From assembly GCF_015864945.1 (NCBI RefSeq), contig NZ_JADYWF010000002.1:186001-250000 (forward strand): DNA of 64,000 bases, in the 5' to 3' direction. The position numbers and the translations under genes are program-made. Source of the DNA: Salinibacterium sp. NG253 (GTDB lineage: Bacteria; Actinomycetota; Actinomycetes; Actinomycetales; Microbacteriaceae). Positions 26,852-35,973 of this stretch are shown in pieces. Positions within the stretch are counted from its first letter, which is position 1, and the number at the start of each line of letters is the position of its first letter. The notes beneath the pieces are model-generated. The model searched no databases and was not told where the DNA came from. It was given only the letters and a program-made list of their open reading frames with translations.

Positions 26852-26876
26852 CCGCGCTTCGCGGCCAAATTTTCTT
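26843..26876 (+). terminator. Terminator-like hairpin overlapping the lysC stop
   Basis: GGCCGC (26843-26848) pairs with GCGGCC, or alternatively CCGCG/CGCGG forms a tighter stem. It is followed by AAATTTTCTTCTT. It overlaps the stop codon and may partly separate lysC from asd transcription. Confidence 0.5.
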
Positions 26877-26912
26877 CTTGTTCGGCGCTAGTGTGGCGAA
26901 TACAAACTGTAG

Positions 26913-27989
<1,077 letters not shown>

Positions 27990-28027
27990 CGGGCACGCTT
28001 CACTGCCCGCCGCTCCGAACTTCCCGT

Positions 28028-28717
28028 ATGACCTTCGGTTCCGCAGCCCGCACGATCATTGCGATGATCGCGGTCTCCGTCACGTTGGGTCTTGCGGGGT
28101 GCGCGACGAGCGCGTCCTCGACGGAGCCTCTCGCCGTCGCGGCGGCAGATTCCGATGCTCTTCGGGTCGCTTTCTATGGCGACTCGTATACGCGGGGAAC
28201 AGGAGCATCAGCGGAGCAATTGCGCTGGTCGACGCTTCTCAGCAGCCAGCATGGCTGGAGTGAGTTCAATCCGAGCGTGAGCGGTCTTGGGTTCATGCGC
28301 AACCGCACGGAGTTCGGCGACGGCGACCTGCCCGGCCTCATCATTGCCGACGACCCCGATGTCGTTATTGTCGCGATGGGCCTCAACGACAACTTCGCCT
28401 ACGACGCGTATGCCGACGAGCTGCCCGGCCAGATCCTGAGCGATTTCGAGCGACTCGTGTCGGAGCTCCCGGATGCCCAGATCATTGTCGTCGAGCCTTT
28501 CTGGTACAAAACCCAGCGCCCTGCTTCGGTCGGAGTGATCATTTCGTGGGTGCGTGACGCCGCAACTGAAGCCGGCGCCGATTACGTGTCGGGCGCGTCG
28601 TATTGGCTCACGGGGCATCCGGAGTGGATGTCCGATGACAACCTGCATCCCAACGATGCGGGGCATGCGGCGATCGCAACCCAGATGGATCTCGCGCTTC
28701 GCGAACTCGGGCTCTAG
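28028..28717 (+). CDS. SGNH/GDSL hydrolase lipoprotein, copy 1
   Basis: 229 aa. The signal peptide ends in lipobox LAGC (C25). The SGNH motifs are FYGDSYTRGTG (nucleophile S53), a block III GLNDN asparagine and DDNLHPND (catalytic Asp/His). It is a predicted exported esterase or acyl hydrolase tethered to the membrane; substrate unknown. The next gene is a close paralogue, clearly a tandem duplication: both share WSEFNPSVxGLGF, FGDGDLPxLIIADDPD and HPEWM. Confidence 0.88.
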   Translation: MTFGSAARTIIAMIAVSVTLGLAGCATSASSTEPLAVAAADSDALRVAFYGDSYTRGTGASAEQLRWSTLLSSQHGWSEFNPSVSGLGFMRNRTEFGDGDLPGLIIADDPDVVIVAMGLNDNFAYDAYADELPGQILSDFERLVSELPDAQIIVVEPFWYKTQRPASVGVIISWVRDAATEAGADYVSGASYWLTGHPEWMSDDNLHPNDAGHAAIATQMDLALRELGL

Positions 28718-28793
28718 CTCTCGTGAATTACTCATGGTCTCCCGCGCCGAAGGCCACAGCAATCGTTTGGGCCACCCGCGCCGAACTCCTTCC

Positions 28794-29465
28794 ATGAAGT
28801 TTGATTCAGTAGCCCGCATTATCGCGACGACCGTTGTGGTCGCAGCGGCCCTCAGCCTCTCGGCCTGCAGCTCCGAGGAGCCCGCGGCCGAACGCGACCC
28901 CAGCGACGTTCGCGTCGCTTTCTATGGTGACTCCTACACTCTCGGCACCGGAGCGTCGGCTTTCGAGAACCGGTGGTCGACGGTGATCAGCGAGCAGCGG
29001 GGGTGGAGCGAGTTCAATCCGAGCGTGAACGGACTCGGCTTTATCAACAACCGCAGCACATTCGGCGACGGCGATCTTCCGAGCCTGATCATCGCGGATG
29101 ACCCCGACATCGTGATCGTGACGATGGGCCTCAACGACAACTTCAGTTTCGATGCCCGATCCGACGACATCCGCGCTCAAATCTCAGCAGATTTCGACCG
29201 GCTGACAACCGCGCTTCCGGATGCCCGCTTCATTGTTGTCGAGCCGTTCTGGTACACGGATGAGCGGCCAGAGTCGGTCGAAACGATCATCGGTTGGGTC
29301 GAGGCTGCCGCATCCGACAGCGGTGCTGACTACATTCCGGGGGCCTCGCACTGGATCGAGGGGCACCCCGAGTGGATGGCCAGCGACGGGCTGCATCCCA
29401 ACAATGAGGGTTACGCGGCGATGGCCAGCGAGATGGATCAGGCTCTTCGCACTTTGGGCCTCTAA
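28794..29465 (+). CDS. SGNH/GDSL hydrolase lipoprotein, copy 2
   Basis: 223 aa from ATG 28794, chosen because it gives a clean signal peptide with lipobox LSAC (C25). An open frame extends upstream but has no protein character. Catalytic motifs match copy 1: FYGDSYTLGTG (S47), MGLNDNFSF and DGLHPNNEG. The paralogues differ most in the signal peptide and the linker after the cysteine, consistent with an old duplication and a conserved enzymatic domain. Its neighbours (asd upstream, mqo downstream) give no functional clue. Confidence 0.88.
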   Translation: MKFDSVARIIATTVVVAAALSLSACSSEEPAAERDPSDVRVAFYGDSYTLGTGASAFENRWSTVISEQRGWSEFNPSVNGLGFINNRSTFGDGDLPSLIIADDPDIVIVTMGLNDNFSFDARSDDIRAQISADFDRLTTALPDARFIVVEPFWYTDERPESVETIIGWVEAAASDSGADYIPGASHWIEGHPEWMASDGLHPNNEGYAAMASEMDQALRTLGL

Positions 29466-29485
29466 CAGAAGGCTAAAGTGGAGTT

Positions 29486-30961
29486 GTGAAGAAAACCGTC
29501 GACGTCGCGCTTATCGGCGGCGGAATCATGAGTGCCACCCTCGGAACGCTGCTAAAGCAATTGCAGCCGGACTGGGAGATCCAGATTTTCGAACGCTTGG
29601 GCGAACTTGCCCTGGAGAGTTCGAATCCGTGGAACAACGCTGGCACCGGACATTCCGCGCTGTGCGAGCTCAATTACACCCCGCAAAAGAGCGATGGCTC
29701 TATCGAGATTTCGAGTGCGGTGAAGGTCAACGAGCAGTTCCAGGTGTCACGCCAGTTCTGGTCGTACCTCGTTGATGAGGGCGCGTTGCCCGAACCCGAG
29801 TCGTTCATCAATGCGACCCCGCACATGAGCTTTGTATGGGGCGAAACAAACGTCGAATATTTGCGCAAGCGTTTCGAAGCGCTCAAGGATCACCCGCTCT
29901 TCGCGGGCATGGAATACAGCGAAGACCCTGCCGTCATTCACGGCTGGGCGCCGCTCATGATGCCAGGTCGCCTCAAGTCAGAGCCAGTGGCCGCGACGCA
30001 CATTCCTGCGGGCACTGACGTCGACTTTGGTGCGCTTTCGCACTATCTCGTCAACAACCTCGTGGAGTCGGGTGCTGAGCTCAGCACGGGCATCCTGGTC
30101 ACGAACCTCACGAAACAGCGCGACGGACTGTGGAAGCTCAAGCTGCGTCACGACATCGGCGGCACTCCTGTCGAGCCCGTGACCGCACGTTTCGTCTTCG
30201 TGGGTGCTGGCGGTTACGCCCTCAACCTTCTACAGAAGTCGGGCATCAAAGAGATTCGCGGCTTCGGCGGGTTCCCCGTCAGCGGCGAGTTCCTGCGCAC
30301 CGACAACCCCGAGCTCGTGGCTGCCCACAGTGCCAAGGTCTACGGCAAGGCGGCTGTTGGTTCGCCGCCCATGTCGGTTCCTCACCTCGACCTTCGCGTC
30401 GTTGAGGGGGAGGGCAGCCTCATGTTCGGCCCCTACGCCGGATTCAGCCCCAAGTTCTTGAAGACCGGTTCAGTTCTCGACCTCTTTGCGTCCATCCGGT
30501 GGCACAACGTGCTCCCGATGGTCGCCGCCGGCCTCAGCAACCTGTCGCTCGTCAAGTATTTGGTTGGTCAGCTCATGGCGAGCCCCGAGACCAAGTTCGA
30601 AGAACTCAAGGCATTCGTGCCCAATGCCAAGCCAGAAGATTGGTACAGCATCACGGCTGGTCAGCGCGTGCAGGTGATGAAGAAAGACCCGAAGAAGATC
30701 GGTGTCTTGCAGTTTGGCACCGAGGTCGTGTCCTCCGCCGATGGCAGCATTGCTGGCCTTCTCGGCGCATCGCCGGGAGCCTCCACGGCCGTGCCGATCA
30801 TGCTCGGTCTGGTGGAGAAGTGCTTCCCCGAGCGTATGGATGAGTGGCGTCCGAAGATCGAGAAGATGATCCCGACGTTCGGCCAGCAGCTTGCTGACTC
30901 GCCTGAACTTGCTCGAGAGACGATCACCCGCACGGCGAAGGCGTTGCACATCAATCCGTAA
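29486..30961 (+). CDS. mqo: Malate:quinone oxidoreductase
   Basis: A 491-aa FAD-dependent peripheral membrane enzyme. The N-terminal FAD-binding motif is VALIGGGIMSATLG. Characteristic Mqo segments SSNPWNNAGTGHSALCELNY, FINATPHMSFVWGE and FPVSGEFLRTDN are all present. It oxidises malate to oxaloacetate and passes electrons to the quinone pool, replacing or complementing malate dehydrogenase in the TCA cycle. GTG start with GTGGAG upstream. It is a single gene unit between the SGNH lipoproteins and the two-component operon. Confidence 0.97.
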   Translation: MKKTVDVALIGGGIMSATLGTLLKQLQPDWEIQIFERLGELALESSNPWNNAGTGHSALCELNYTPQKSDGSIEISSAVKVNEQFQVSRQFWSYLVDEGALPEPESFINATPHMSFVWGETNVEYLRKRFEALKDHPLFAGMEYSEDPAVIHGWAPLMMPGRLKSEPVAATHIPAGTDVDFGALSHYLVNNLVESGAELSTGILVTNLTKQRDGLWKLKLRHDIGGTPVEPVTARFVFVGAGGYALNLLQKSGIKEIRGFGGFPVSGEFLRTDNPELVAAHSAKVYGKAAVGSPPMSVPHLDLRVVEGEGSLMFGPYAGFSPKFLKTGSVLDLFASIRWHNVLPMVAAGLSNLSLVKYLVGQLMASPETKFEELKAFVPNAKPEDWYSITAGQRVQVMKKDPKKIGVLQFGTEVVSSADGSIAGLLGASPGASTAVPIMLGLVEKCFPERMDEWRPKIEKMIPTFGQQLADSPELARETITRTAKALHINP

Positions 30962-31010
30962 GTGGCTTGTAGCGCGCTATTTGTCCCCCGTTTAGTGGGC
31001 CTTTGACCCC

Positions 31011-31047
31011 AACTGTACCCCGCACGCGGGGTACAGTTCGTACCCCG
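31011..31047. promoter_or_regulatory. Perfect 28-bp palindrome plus a third half-site upstream of the two-component operon
   Basis: AACTGTACCCCGC (31011-31023), a two-base spacer and GCGGGGTACAGTT (31026-31038) form a perfect 13-bp inverted repeat. A further direct copy of GTACCCCG follows at 31040-31047. A possible -10, CATACT, lies at 31056-31061, which puts the right arm at the -35 position. It lacks a T tract, so it looks more like an operator than a terminator for mqo. The downstream response regulator is the obvious candidate binder (inference). Confidence 0.65.
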
Positions 31048-31100
31048 ATTGCTGCCATACTGTGTGTGGTGTATTTCCGGCACGAGGAACGGGGGCAGAC

Positions 31101-32321
31101 ATGTCTATTGGCTTGCCTGCCCACCTGCGCAAAGAGAGCGTCACTCGGGCTTTCGCGCGGGTTATTAACGCTGTCGCTTTCGTCTGCTTAACCCTCGCGT
31201 TCGTGGGGGTGGTGACGTTGTATGCCAGCGACACGAGCCGCAATCTCGTGCCTGCGGCGATCGCACTTATTCCGATGCTCATTACGGTCAGGCTCCTGAA
31301 CCGCTATCGCACGATGTTCTTTACCGTCGCGCACCTTCTCATCGGCGGCCCCGCTACCTACTGGTTCGCGCTCACGATCATTTCGCAATTGCGACCGGTA
31401 GGGGTTGTCGGGCACTACTTGCTCGACCTCGTCCTGATCGCCATGATGTTCGTGGGCGGCGCCGGGCGCAACGTGGTGTGGAGCATCCTCTGGTGCACGG
31501 TTGGTGTTGCCGTGTCTCAGGCGTCAGTGGCGTTGGCATCGCTGCAGATTCAGGGCTTTGTTCACCCGCATCCGACAGTCTTTGTGATTTACGTTGCTGC
31601 TATCAGCGTGCTCATGATCCTGCGGCTCAGCCAACGCGGGGTGCGGCGCGTGCAGTCTCACCTGCACCGGGCGGCACGCGATGATGAGTTCGCGAGTCTT
31701 CGCTATGGCATCGAAGCCACCTCCGCTGCCGTTATGCACGACACGGTTCTTAGTCATCTCGCCGCTATCGCACACGCTCCATTTGGCGCGATGAACCCGA
31801 AACTCCAGCGCGACATTAGCCGTGACCTTGAGGTGCTCGTGGGCGAAGAATGGCTTTCGGAGGCGGCTCTCGATTCCTCCGATAGCGTGCGGCACGACTG
31901 GCAGAACAGCGCGCTCCTCGCGACGATTACTGAGGCTCGTGCCCTAGAACTCGTCGTTGAAGTCACCGGAGACTTGACGGCGTTGTCCCGCTTGGATTCG
32001 AGAGGCGATGCTGCTCTTGCCCCCGCCGTTAAGCAGTGTCTCGTCAATGTCATCAATCACTCCGGCACGATGCGGGCTGAAGTGGCAATCTTCGGCTCCC
32101 CGAGCGAAGTGAGCGTGCTCGTCGTGGATGCGGGCAAGGGCTTCAACGAGGCGGAGACCGGTGCTGATCGGCTGGGTTTGCGGCAGTCTGTTCGCCGGCG
32201 AATCGAGACGGTGTCGGGAACAGTTCAAGTCTGGTCTACTCCGGGCCTCGGCACATCGGTCATGATTCGGGTGCCCACGGCTGAGAACGCGCCCGCCTTA
32301 GAGCGGAGTGCAGCCCAATGA
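31101..32321 (+). CDS. Membrane sensor histidine kinase
   Basis: 406 aa from ATG 31101; an upstream ATG at 31062 would add 13 residues. About six hydrophobic helices fill residues 20-175 with almost no extracellular domain. A short DHp helix contains H213-D214 (VMHDTVLSHLAAIAH), typical of NarL-class kinases. The C-terminal HATPase has an N-box (LVNVINHSG), G1 (VVDAGKGF) and G2 (GLGTSVMIRVP). Catalysis looks intact. It overlaps the next gene by four bases (ATGA). The operon continues with a kinase-like partner and a response regulator. Confidence 0.88.
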   Translation: MSIGLPAHLRKESVTRAFARVINAVAFVCLTLAFVGVVTLYASDTSRNLVPAAIALIPMLITVRLLNRYRTMFFTVAHLLIGGPATYWFALTIISQLRPVGVVGHYLLDLVLIAMMFVGGAGRNVVWSILWCTVGVAVSQASVALASLQIQGFVHPHPTVFVIYVAAISVLMILRLSQRGVRRVQSHLHRAARDDEFASLRYGIEATSAAVMHDTVLSHLAAIAHAPFGAMNPKLQRDISRDLEVLVGEEWLSEAALDSSDSVRHDWQNSALLATITEARALELVVEVTGDLTALSRLDSRGDAALAPAVKQCLVNVINHSGTMRAEVAIFGSPSEVSVLVVDAGKGFNEAETGADRLGLRQSVRRRIETVSGTVQVWSTPGLGTSVMIRVPTAENAPALERSAAQ

Positions 32322-33472
32322 CCGCTCTCGCTGACACCGAGTCGGTTCAACAGCTCGACCCCCTCGGGACCCTTGACGCGCGCCCCGTCAGCGTTGTGGC
32401 TGCGGCTGGCGTTCTTATTCTCGGCGCTGTTATGACCTGGCTTAGCGGGCCGAACATCGCCCATCCCGTGCTCGCAAATAGTGCGTTGATCTTTGTTGCG
32501 CTCTCTTCGGTGACGCTGATCATTGGAACGAGCCCGCTGCGTGCCCCGTTCAGCGGCGGGCTGCACGCGGCTGTTATCGGCTATCTGGTTATCGCGTTCG
32601 CGCTCAGTTCGGCGTCGCTGGGAAGCAATGCTGCGCTGCTCACCGATTTCTGGGGGCCGCTGCTCATTGGTATTGCCTGCATGGCCCTTGCCCCCTATCG
32701 GCCCATCGCAGAACTGGTCACGATGGGGGTGGTCGCCGCGATCTTCACGGGGTTTATCGCCATCGTGCAGTCGTCCGTTTCGGAAGTTCAGGCGCCAGCG
32801 ATGATCGTCGCCCTCTTTTCGATGACTCCGGTTCTCACGATGTCGATCGGTGGTGCCGCGTTTTCACGGTCGCTCATCCAGACGCATGAAGAGTGGGCGT
32901 CACGCGCCCTGCGAGCGACGTCGCGCCAGATGAGACGTGAGCATGCGGGAGTTGCGCGATCGGTGCAACAGGACCGCGTCACTATCCTCAACCGCGATAT
33001 TGCGCCGCTCTTTGCTGAACTCGCTCAGCGCGGAATCATCTCGCCCGAGGACCGCGCTCGAGCGGCCACATACTCGGAATCGATCCGTGAACTCATGGTT
33101 ACCGAAGTTAACCGCAGTTGGCTCGAATCTGTCGTTGCCAACTCTTTCGGTGCGCTCGACGATGGTAATCGGGTCTACGACCCTCATCGACTGGCCGGTG
33201 CCATGACAGCCCATCAACGCACTGCCTTGCGCGCGGCCGTATTGGCCGTTGCGACCGGTGGTGAAATTGACCGTCGCAGTGTGCGCCTCGCGATTGAGAA
33301 GACTGACTCCGGGGCGGTTATCACAGTGACAGGCCTCATCACCTCATCCGAATCATCGTGGCGTTCGTCTTTGGCGCCCTATCTCGCAGTTTTGCGCGTT
33401 GTCTTTACTGGACTTCGCATTTCTTATCGATCGCCCTCTCTCACCGTTAGGTTCACTTATGACACCCCCTGA
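32318..33472 (+). CDS. Degenerate kinase-like membrane partner (pseudo histidine kinase)
   Basis: 384 aa. Residues 25-185 hold about six hydrophobic helices, as in the preceding kinase. A cytoplasmic helix then reads SVQQDRVTILNRDIAP (215-230). It aligns with the kinase's AVMHDTVLSHLAAIAH but has Q218 in place of the phosphorylated His. The following ~150 residues occupy the ATPase position but show no N-, G1- or G2-box. It is therefore probably a paralogue that lost catalysis and acts as a sensor or as a modulator of the kinase. It overlaps the genes on both sides. The alignment was done by eye. Confidence 0.7.
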   Translation: MTALADTESVQQLDPLGTLDARPVSVVAAAGVLILGAVMTWLSGPNIAHPVLANSALIFVALSSVTLIIGTSPLRAPFSGGLHAAVIGYLVIAFALSSASLGSNAALLTDFWGPLLIGIACMALAPYRPIAELVTMGVVAAIFTGFIAIVQSSVSEVQAPAMIVALFSMTPVLTMSIGGAAFSRSLIQTHEEWASRALRATSRQMRREHAGVARSVQQDRVTILNRDIAPLFAELAQRGIISPEDRARAATYSESIRELMVTEVNRSWLESVVANSFGALDDGNRVYDPHRLAGAMTAHQRTALRAAVLAVATGGEIDRRSVRLAIEKTDSGAVITVTGLITSSESSWRSSLAPYLAVLRVVFTGLRISYRSPSLTVRFTYDTP

Positions 33473-34142
33473 GACCAACCTCAGCGCTCATCTCGGCGAC
33501 AGGCCGCCCATTCGTCTTGCGATCCTCGACGATCACGAAGTGCTGCTCGACAGCCTCAACAGTTGGATCACCAACAACGCACCGGACTTCGATGTTGTTC
33601 TCACCGCCAGCACGTGGCTCGAGCTCGTGCACAGCGACCGTTTTCCGACCGAGCTCGTCTTTCTCGACTTCCAGCTGAAAGAGCCTGTGTCGATCGAAGC
33701 CCGTGTGCGCACATGTCGCGCCGCGGGAGCCAAAGTGATCGTTCTCTCCAGCCTCGATAGCCGCGAGGCTCGTGACCGCGCTCTGGCGGCCGGGGCGGCC
33801 ACTTTCCTCTCGAAGTCGCTGCCGATGCACGAAGTGATGGATGCCGCCCGCCAGATCATGGGCGTCGAGGGCGAAGGTTCGCAGCAGCATGACTGGCGAC
33901 CACTGCCATCGGGATCGGCTGACCAGTCGAAGCCGAAGCTGAGTGCCGGCGAGGCTGACGCACTCACCCTGTACGCTTCTGGACTAAGCACACCGCAGGT
34001 TGCCGAGCGGATGAACGTTCAATACGAAACGGCAAAGACTTACCTGCGCAGGGTGCGAGAAAAGTACGCAAAGGCCAACCGGCCGGCAAGTAAAAAGGCT
34101 GACCTGATTCGTCGGGCTGCTGAGGATGGATTTCTACGCTGA
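33459..34142 (+). CDS. LuxR-type two-component response regulator
   Basis: 227 aa from ATG 33459, overlapping the previous gene by 14 bases. The receiver domain (residues ~14-130) has the acidic pair LDDH, the phosphoacceptor Asp in LVFLDFQL, the conserved Ser in VLSS and Lys in LSKS. The C-terminal HTH (~160-225) contains LSAGEADALTLYASGLSTPQVAERM and a YETAKTYLRRVREKY recognition helix. The HTH is a little divergent, with longer basic spacing before the end. It should respond to the upstream kinase. tdk overlaps its stop codon, so the thymidine kinase gene is in the same transcript. Confidence 0.9.
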   Translation: MTPPETNLSAHLGDRPPIRLAILDDHEVLLDSLNSWITNNAPDFDVVLTASTWLELVHSDRFPTELVFLDFQLKEPVSIEARVRTCRAAGAKVIVLSSLDSREARDRALAAGAATFLSKSLPMHEVMDAARQIMGVEGEGSQQHDWRPLPSGSADQSKPKLSAGEADALTLYASGLSTPQVAERMNVQYETAKTYLRRVREKYAKANRPASKKADLIRRAAEDGFLR

Positions 34143-34807
34143 TGAGCAAACTGTATTTCCGCTACGGAGCCATGAACAGTGGCAAGAGCACCGCGTTGCT
34201 GCAGGCCGCCTACAACTACGAAGAGCGCGATCAGCAGGTGTTGCTGGCAAAGCCGCACATCGATACCAAGGGCGACAACGCGATCATTTCGCGACTGGGC
34301 GTAACGCGTCAGGTCGACTTCACAATTTCGCCGACCGACGACGTGTACGAGGTGTTTGCTCGCGAACGAGCAAGCGTGTTCGAGAAGACCGGGCTGCCGG
34401 TGAGTTGCTTGCTCGTCGACGAGGCTCAGTTCTTTACCGAAGCCCAGGTCGATGACTTGCTGCGTATCGCCATTGTGGAGAAGGTTCCGGTGCTGGCTTA
34501 CGGTATCCGCACCGACTTCCAGACGGTCGCGTTTCCTGGCAGCCGTCGTTTGCTCGAAATTGCGCATTCGCTTGAAGAGCTCAAGACCATTTGCCGCTGC
34601 GGCCGCAAAGCAGTATTCAACGCCCGCACGGTCGGGGACCAGTTCATTTTCGACGGCGACCAAGTCGCTATCGACGGGGTGGATGTCGGCTACCAGTCGC
34701 TGTGCGGAGCGTGCTACCTCGAAGAGAGCGGTGGCGTTCTCAACAGTGGATGGCGCCCCAAGATCGAGTTCAGCTACGGAAGCGCGCCTGACGCCGACTT
34801 CTCGTAA
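34142..34807 (+). CDS. tdk: Thymidine kinase
   Basis: A 221-aa type II thymidine kinase. P-loop GAMNSGKSTALLQAAYNYEER, Walker B LLVDEAQFF, and a zinc site formed by CRCG and CGAC near the C-terminus. It phosphorylates deoxythymidine in the salvage pathway. The ATG overlaps the response regulator stop (CTGATGAG), implying coupled translation although the functions seem unrelated. A strong bidirectional hairpin follows. Confidence 0.95.
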   Translation: MSKLYFRYGAMNSGKSTALLQAAYNYEERDQQVLLAKPHIDTKGDNAIISRLGVTRQVDFTISPTDDVYEVFARERASVFEKTGLPVSCLLVDEAQFFTEAQVDDLLRIAIVEKVPVLAYGIRTDFQTVAFPGSRRLLEIAHSLEELKTICRCGRKAVFNARTVGDQFIFDGDQVAIDGVDVGYQSLCGACYLEESGGVLNSGWRPKIEFSYGSAPDADFS

Positions 34808-34846
34808 GGCTGGGGACGGCACCTGCGCCGTACCGAGAGGCTGTTA

Positions 34847-34884
34847 ACGACGAAACACCCTCCCGAAGGAGGGCGTTTCGTCGT
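34847..34884. terminator. Bidirectional terminator between tdk and tRNA-Pro
   Basis: ACGACGAAAC-A-CCCTCC pairs with GGAGGG-C-GTTTCGTCGT around a CGAA tetraloop. It lies between convergent transcription units. The outer A/T-rich arm supplies a weak U tract in both directions. Confidence 0.8.
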
Positions 34885-34899
34885 ACTTACTGCAGTTTG

Positions 34900-34973
<74 letters not shown>

Positions 34974-35001
34974 ATCATCGGTCACTTGCGCGACCGATAC
35001 A

Positions 35002-35973
35002 TCAAGAATAGCCGATATCTCCGGCGGTGAGAGTCACTATCACCGCTTCTGGTTTGCAAGCGAAGCGAACGGGCGCGTAAATCGACGTTCCGAGGCCCGC
35101 GCTGACGTTGAGGAACGCAGCACGACGCAAGTGGTGCCAGATGCTGAGGCCGCTCGCCTGCTCGCGAGGGATGTCGCAATTAGTCACGAGGGCAGGCATG
35201 CCAGGCACGCGAACTTGGCCTCCGTGGGTGTGTCCAGCGAAGATGGCGTCAGCACCGTTAGTGACGAGGGCATCGAGCACGCGACGGTAGGGGGCATGCG
35301 TTACGCCGAGCGCTACGGTTTCGGGGCCGTGGGGGTCATCCGCCCAGCCCACGTTTTCGCGCATTTCTTCGACATTGGCGGGAAGCCGGTCGAGGCGCTC
35401 CCAGCCGCGATGCGCATCTGCCGTGCCGAAAAGCTCGAGCCGTGACCCGCGCATCTCGATCGCCCGCGCGTGGTTATTGAGCGAGAGCCAGCCGAGTTGG
35501 TCTTCGAAGTACGCATCCAAAGCATCTGTGTCGAGGTGTTCGACGGGGCGATGTCCTGAGGACGGCCCGGTGAAATAGGTAAAAGGGTTTTTGAATTGGG
35601 GGCCGTAGTAGTCGTTCGAGCCGTGCACGAAGACTCCGGGAACGCCGGCGAAAGGTTCGAAGGCGCGCTTGATGCCCAGGATGCCGTCGCGGTGGCCCAG
35701 GTTGTCGCCAGTGTTGACGACCAGATCGGGCTCATACAGCGCTAACTCGCGAACCCAGTCCTGCTTGCGAGTTTGCCACGGAGCCATGTGCAAATCGGAG
35801 AGGTGCAGCACGGTAATGTCGCGCGCACTCGGGTCGAGGATCGGAAGGATCTCGTGTCGAACAGTGAACGCATTGCGTTCAACCAACGAGCCCCACGCGA
35901 ACGCGGCGACCCCTGCCGCAGCTACCGCACCGAGTGCGGTAGCTGCGGGGGAGAGACGTCTGCCTACGGACAC
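35002..35973 (-). CDS. Membrane-anchored metallophosphoesterase
   Basis: 323 aa. An N-terminal hydrophobic segment (residues ~8-28) probably anchors it. The calcineurin-like motifs are VLHLSDLHMAP, VNTGDNLGH, GSNDYYGP and GHTHGGQV, providing the binuclear metal site. Its start overlaps the end of the PBP gene by ten bases, so it is the second gene of that operon. The same order (class A PBP then metallophosphoesterase) is found in mycobacteria (Rv3682-Rv3683). The substrate is not established for this family. Confidence 0.92.
   Translation of the reverse strand: MSVGRRLSPAATALGAVAAAGVAAFAWGSLVERNAFTVRHEILPILDPSARDITVLHLSDLHMAPWQTRKQDWVRELALYEPDLVVNTGDNLGHRDGILGIKRAFEPFAGVPGVFVHGSNDYYGPQFKNPFTYFTGPSSGHRPVEHLDTDALDAYFEDQLGWLSLNNHARAIEMRGSRLELFGTADAHRGWERLDRLPANVEEMRENVGWADDPHGPETVALGVTHAPYRRVLDALVTNGADAIFAGHTHGGQVRVPGMPALVTNCDIPREQASGLSIWHHLRRAAFLNVSAGLGTSIYAPVRFACKPEAVIVTLTAGDIGYS

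Noticed and set aside
28554-28793. Upstream in-frame extension of the second SGNH lipoprotein
   Set aside because: It overlaps the first copy, has no family similarity and would bury the signal peptide and lipobox.
31011-31038. Terminator of mqo
   Set aside because: The palindrome is perfect and lacks a T tract, and a third half-site and -10 follow. An operator is more likely, though a dual role is not excluded.
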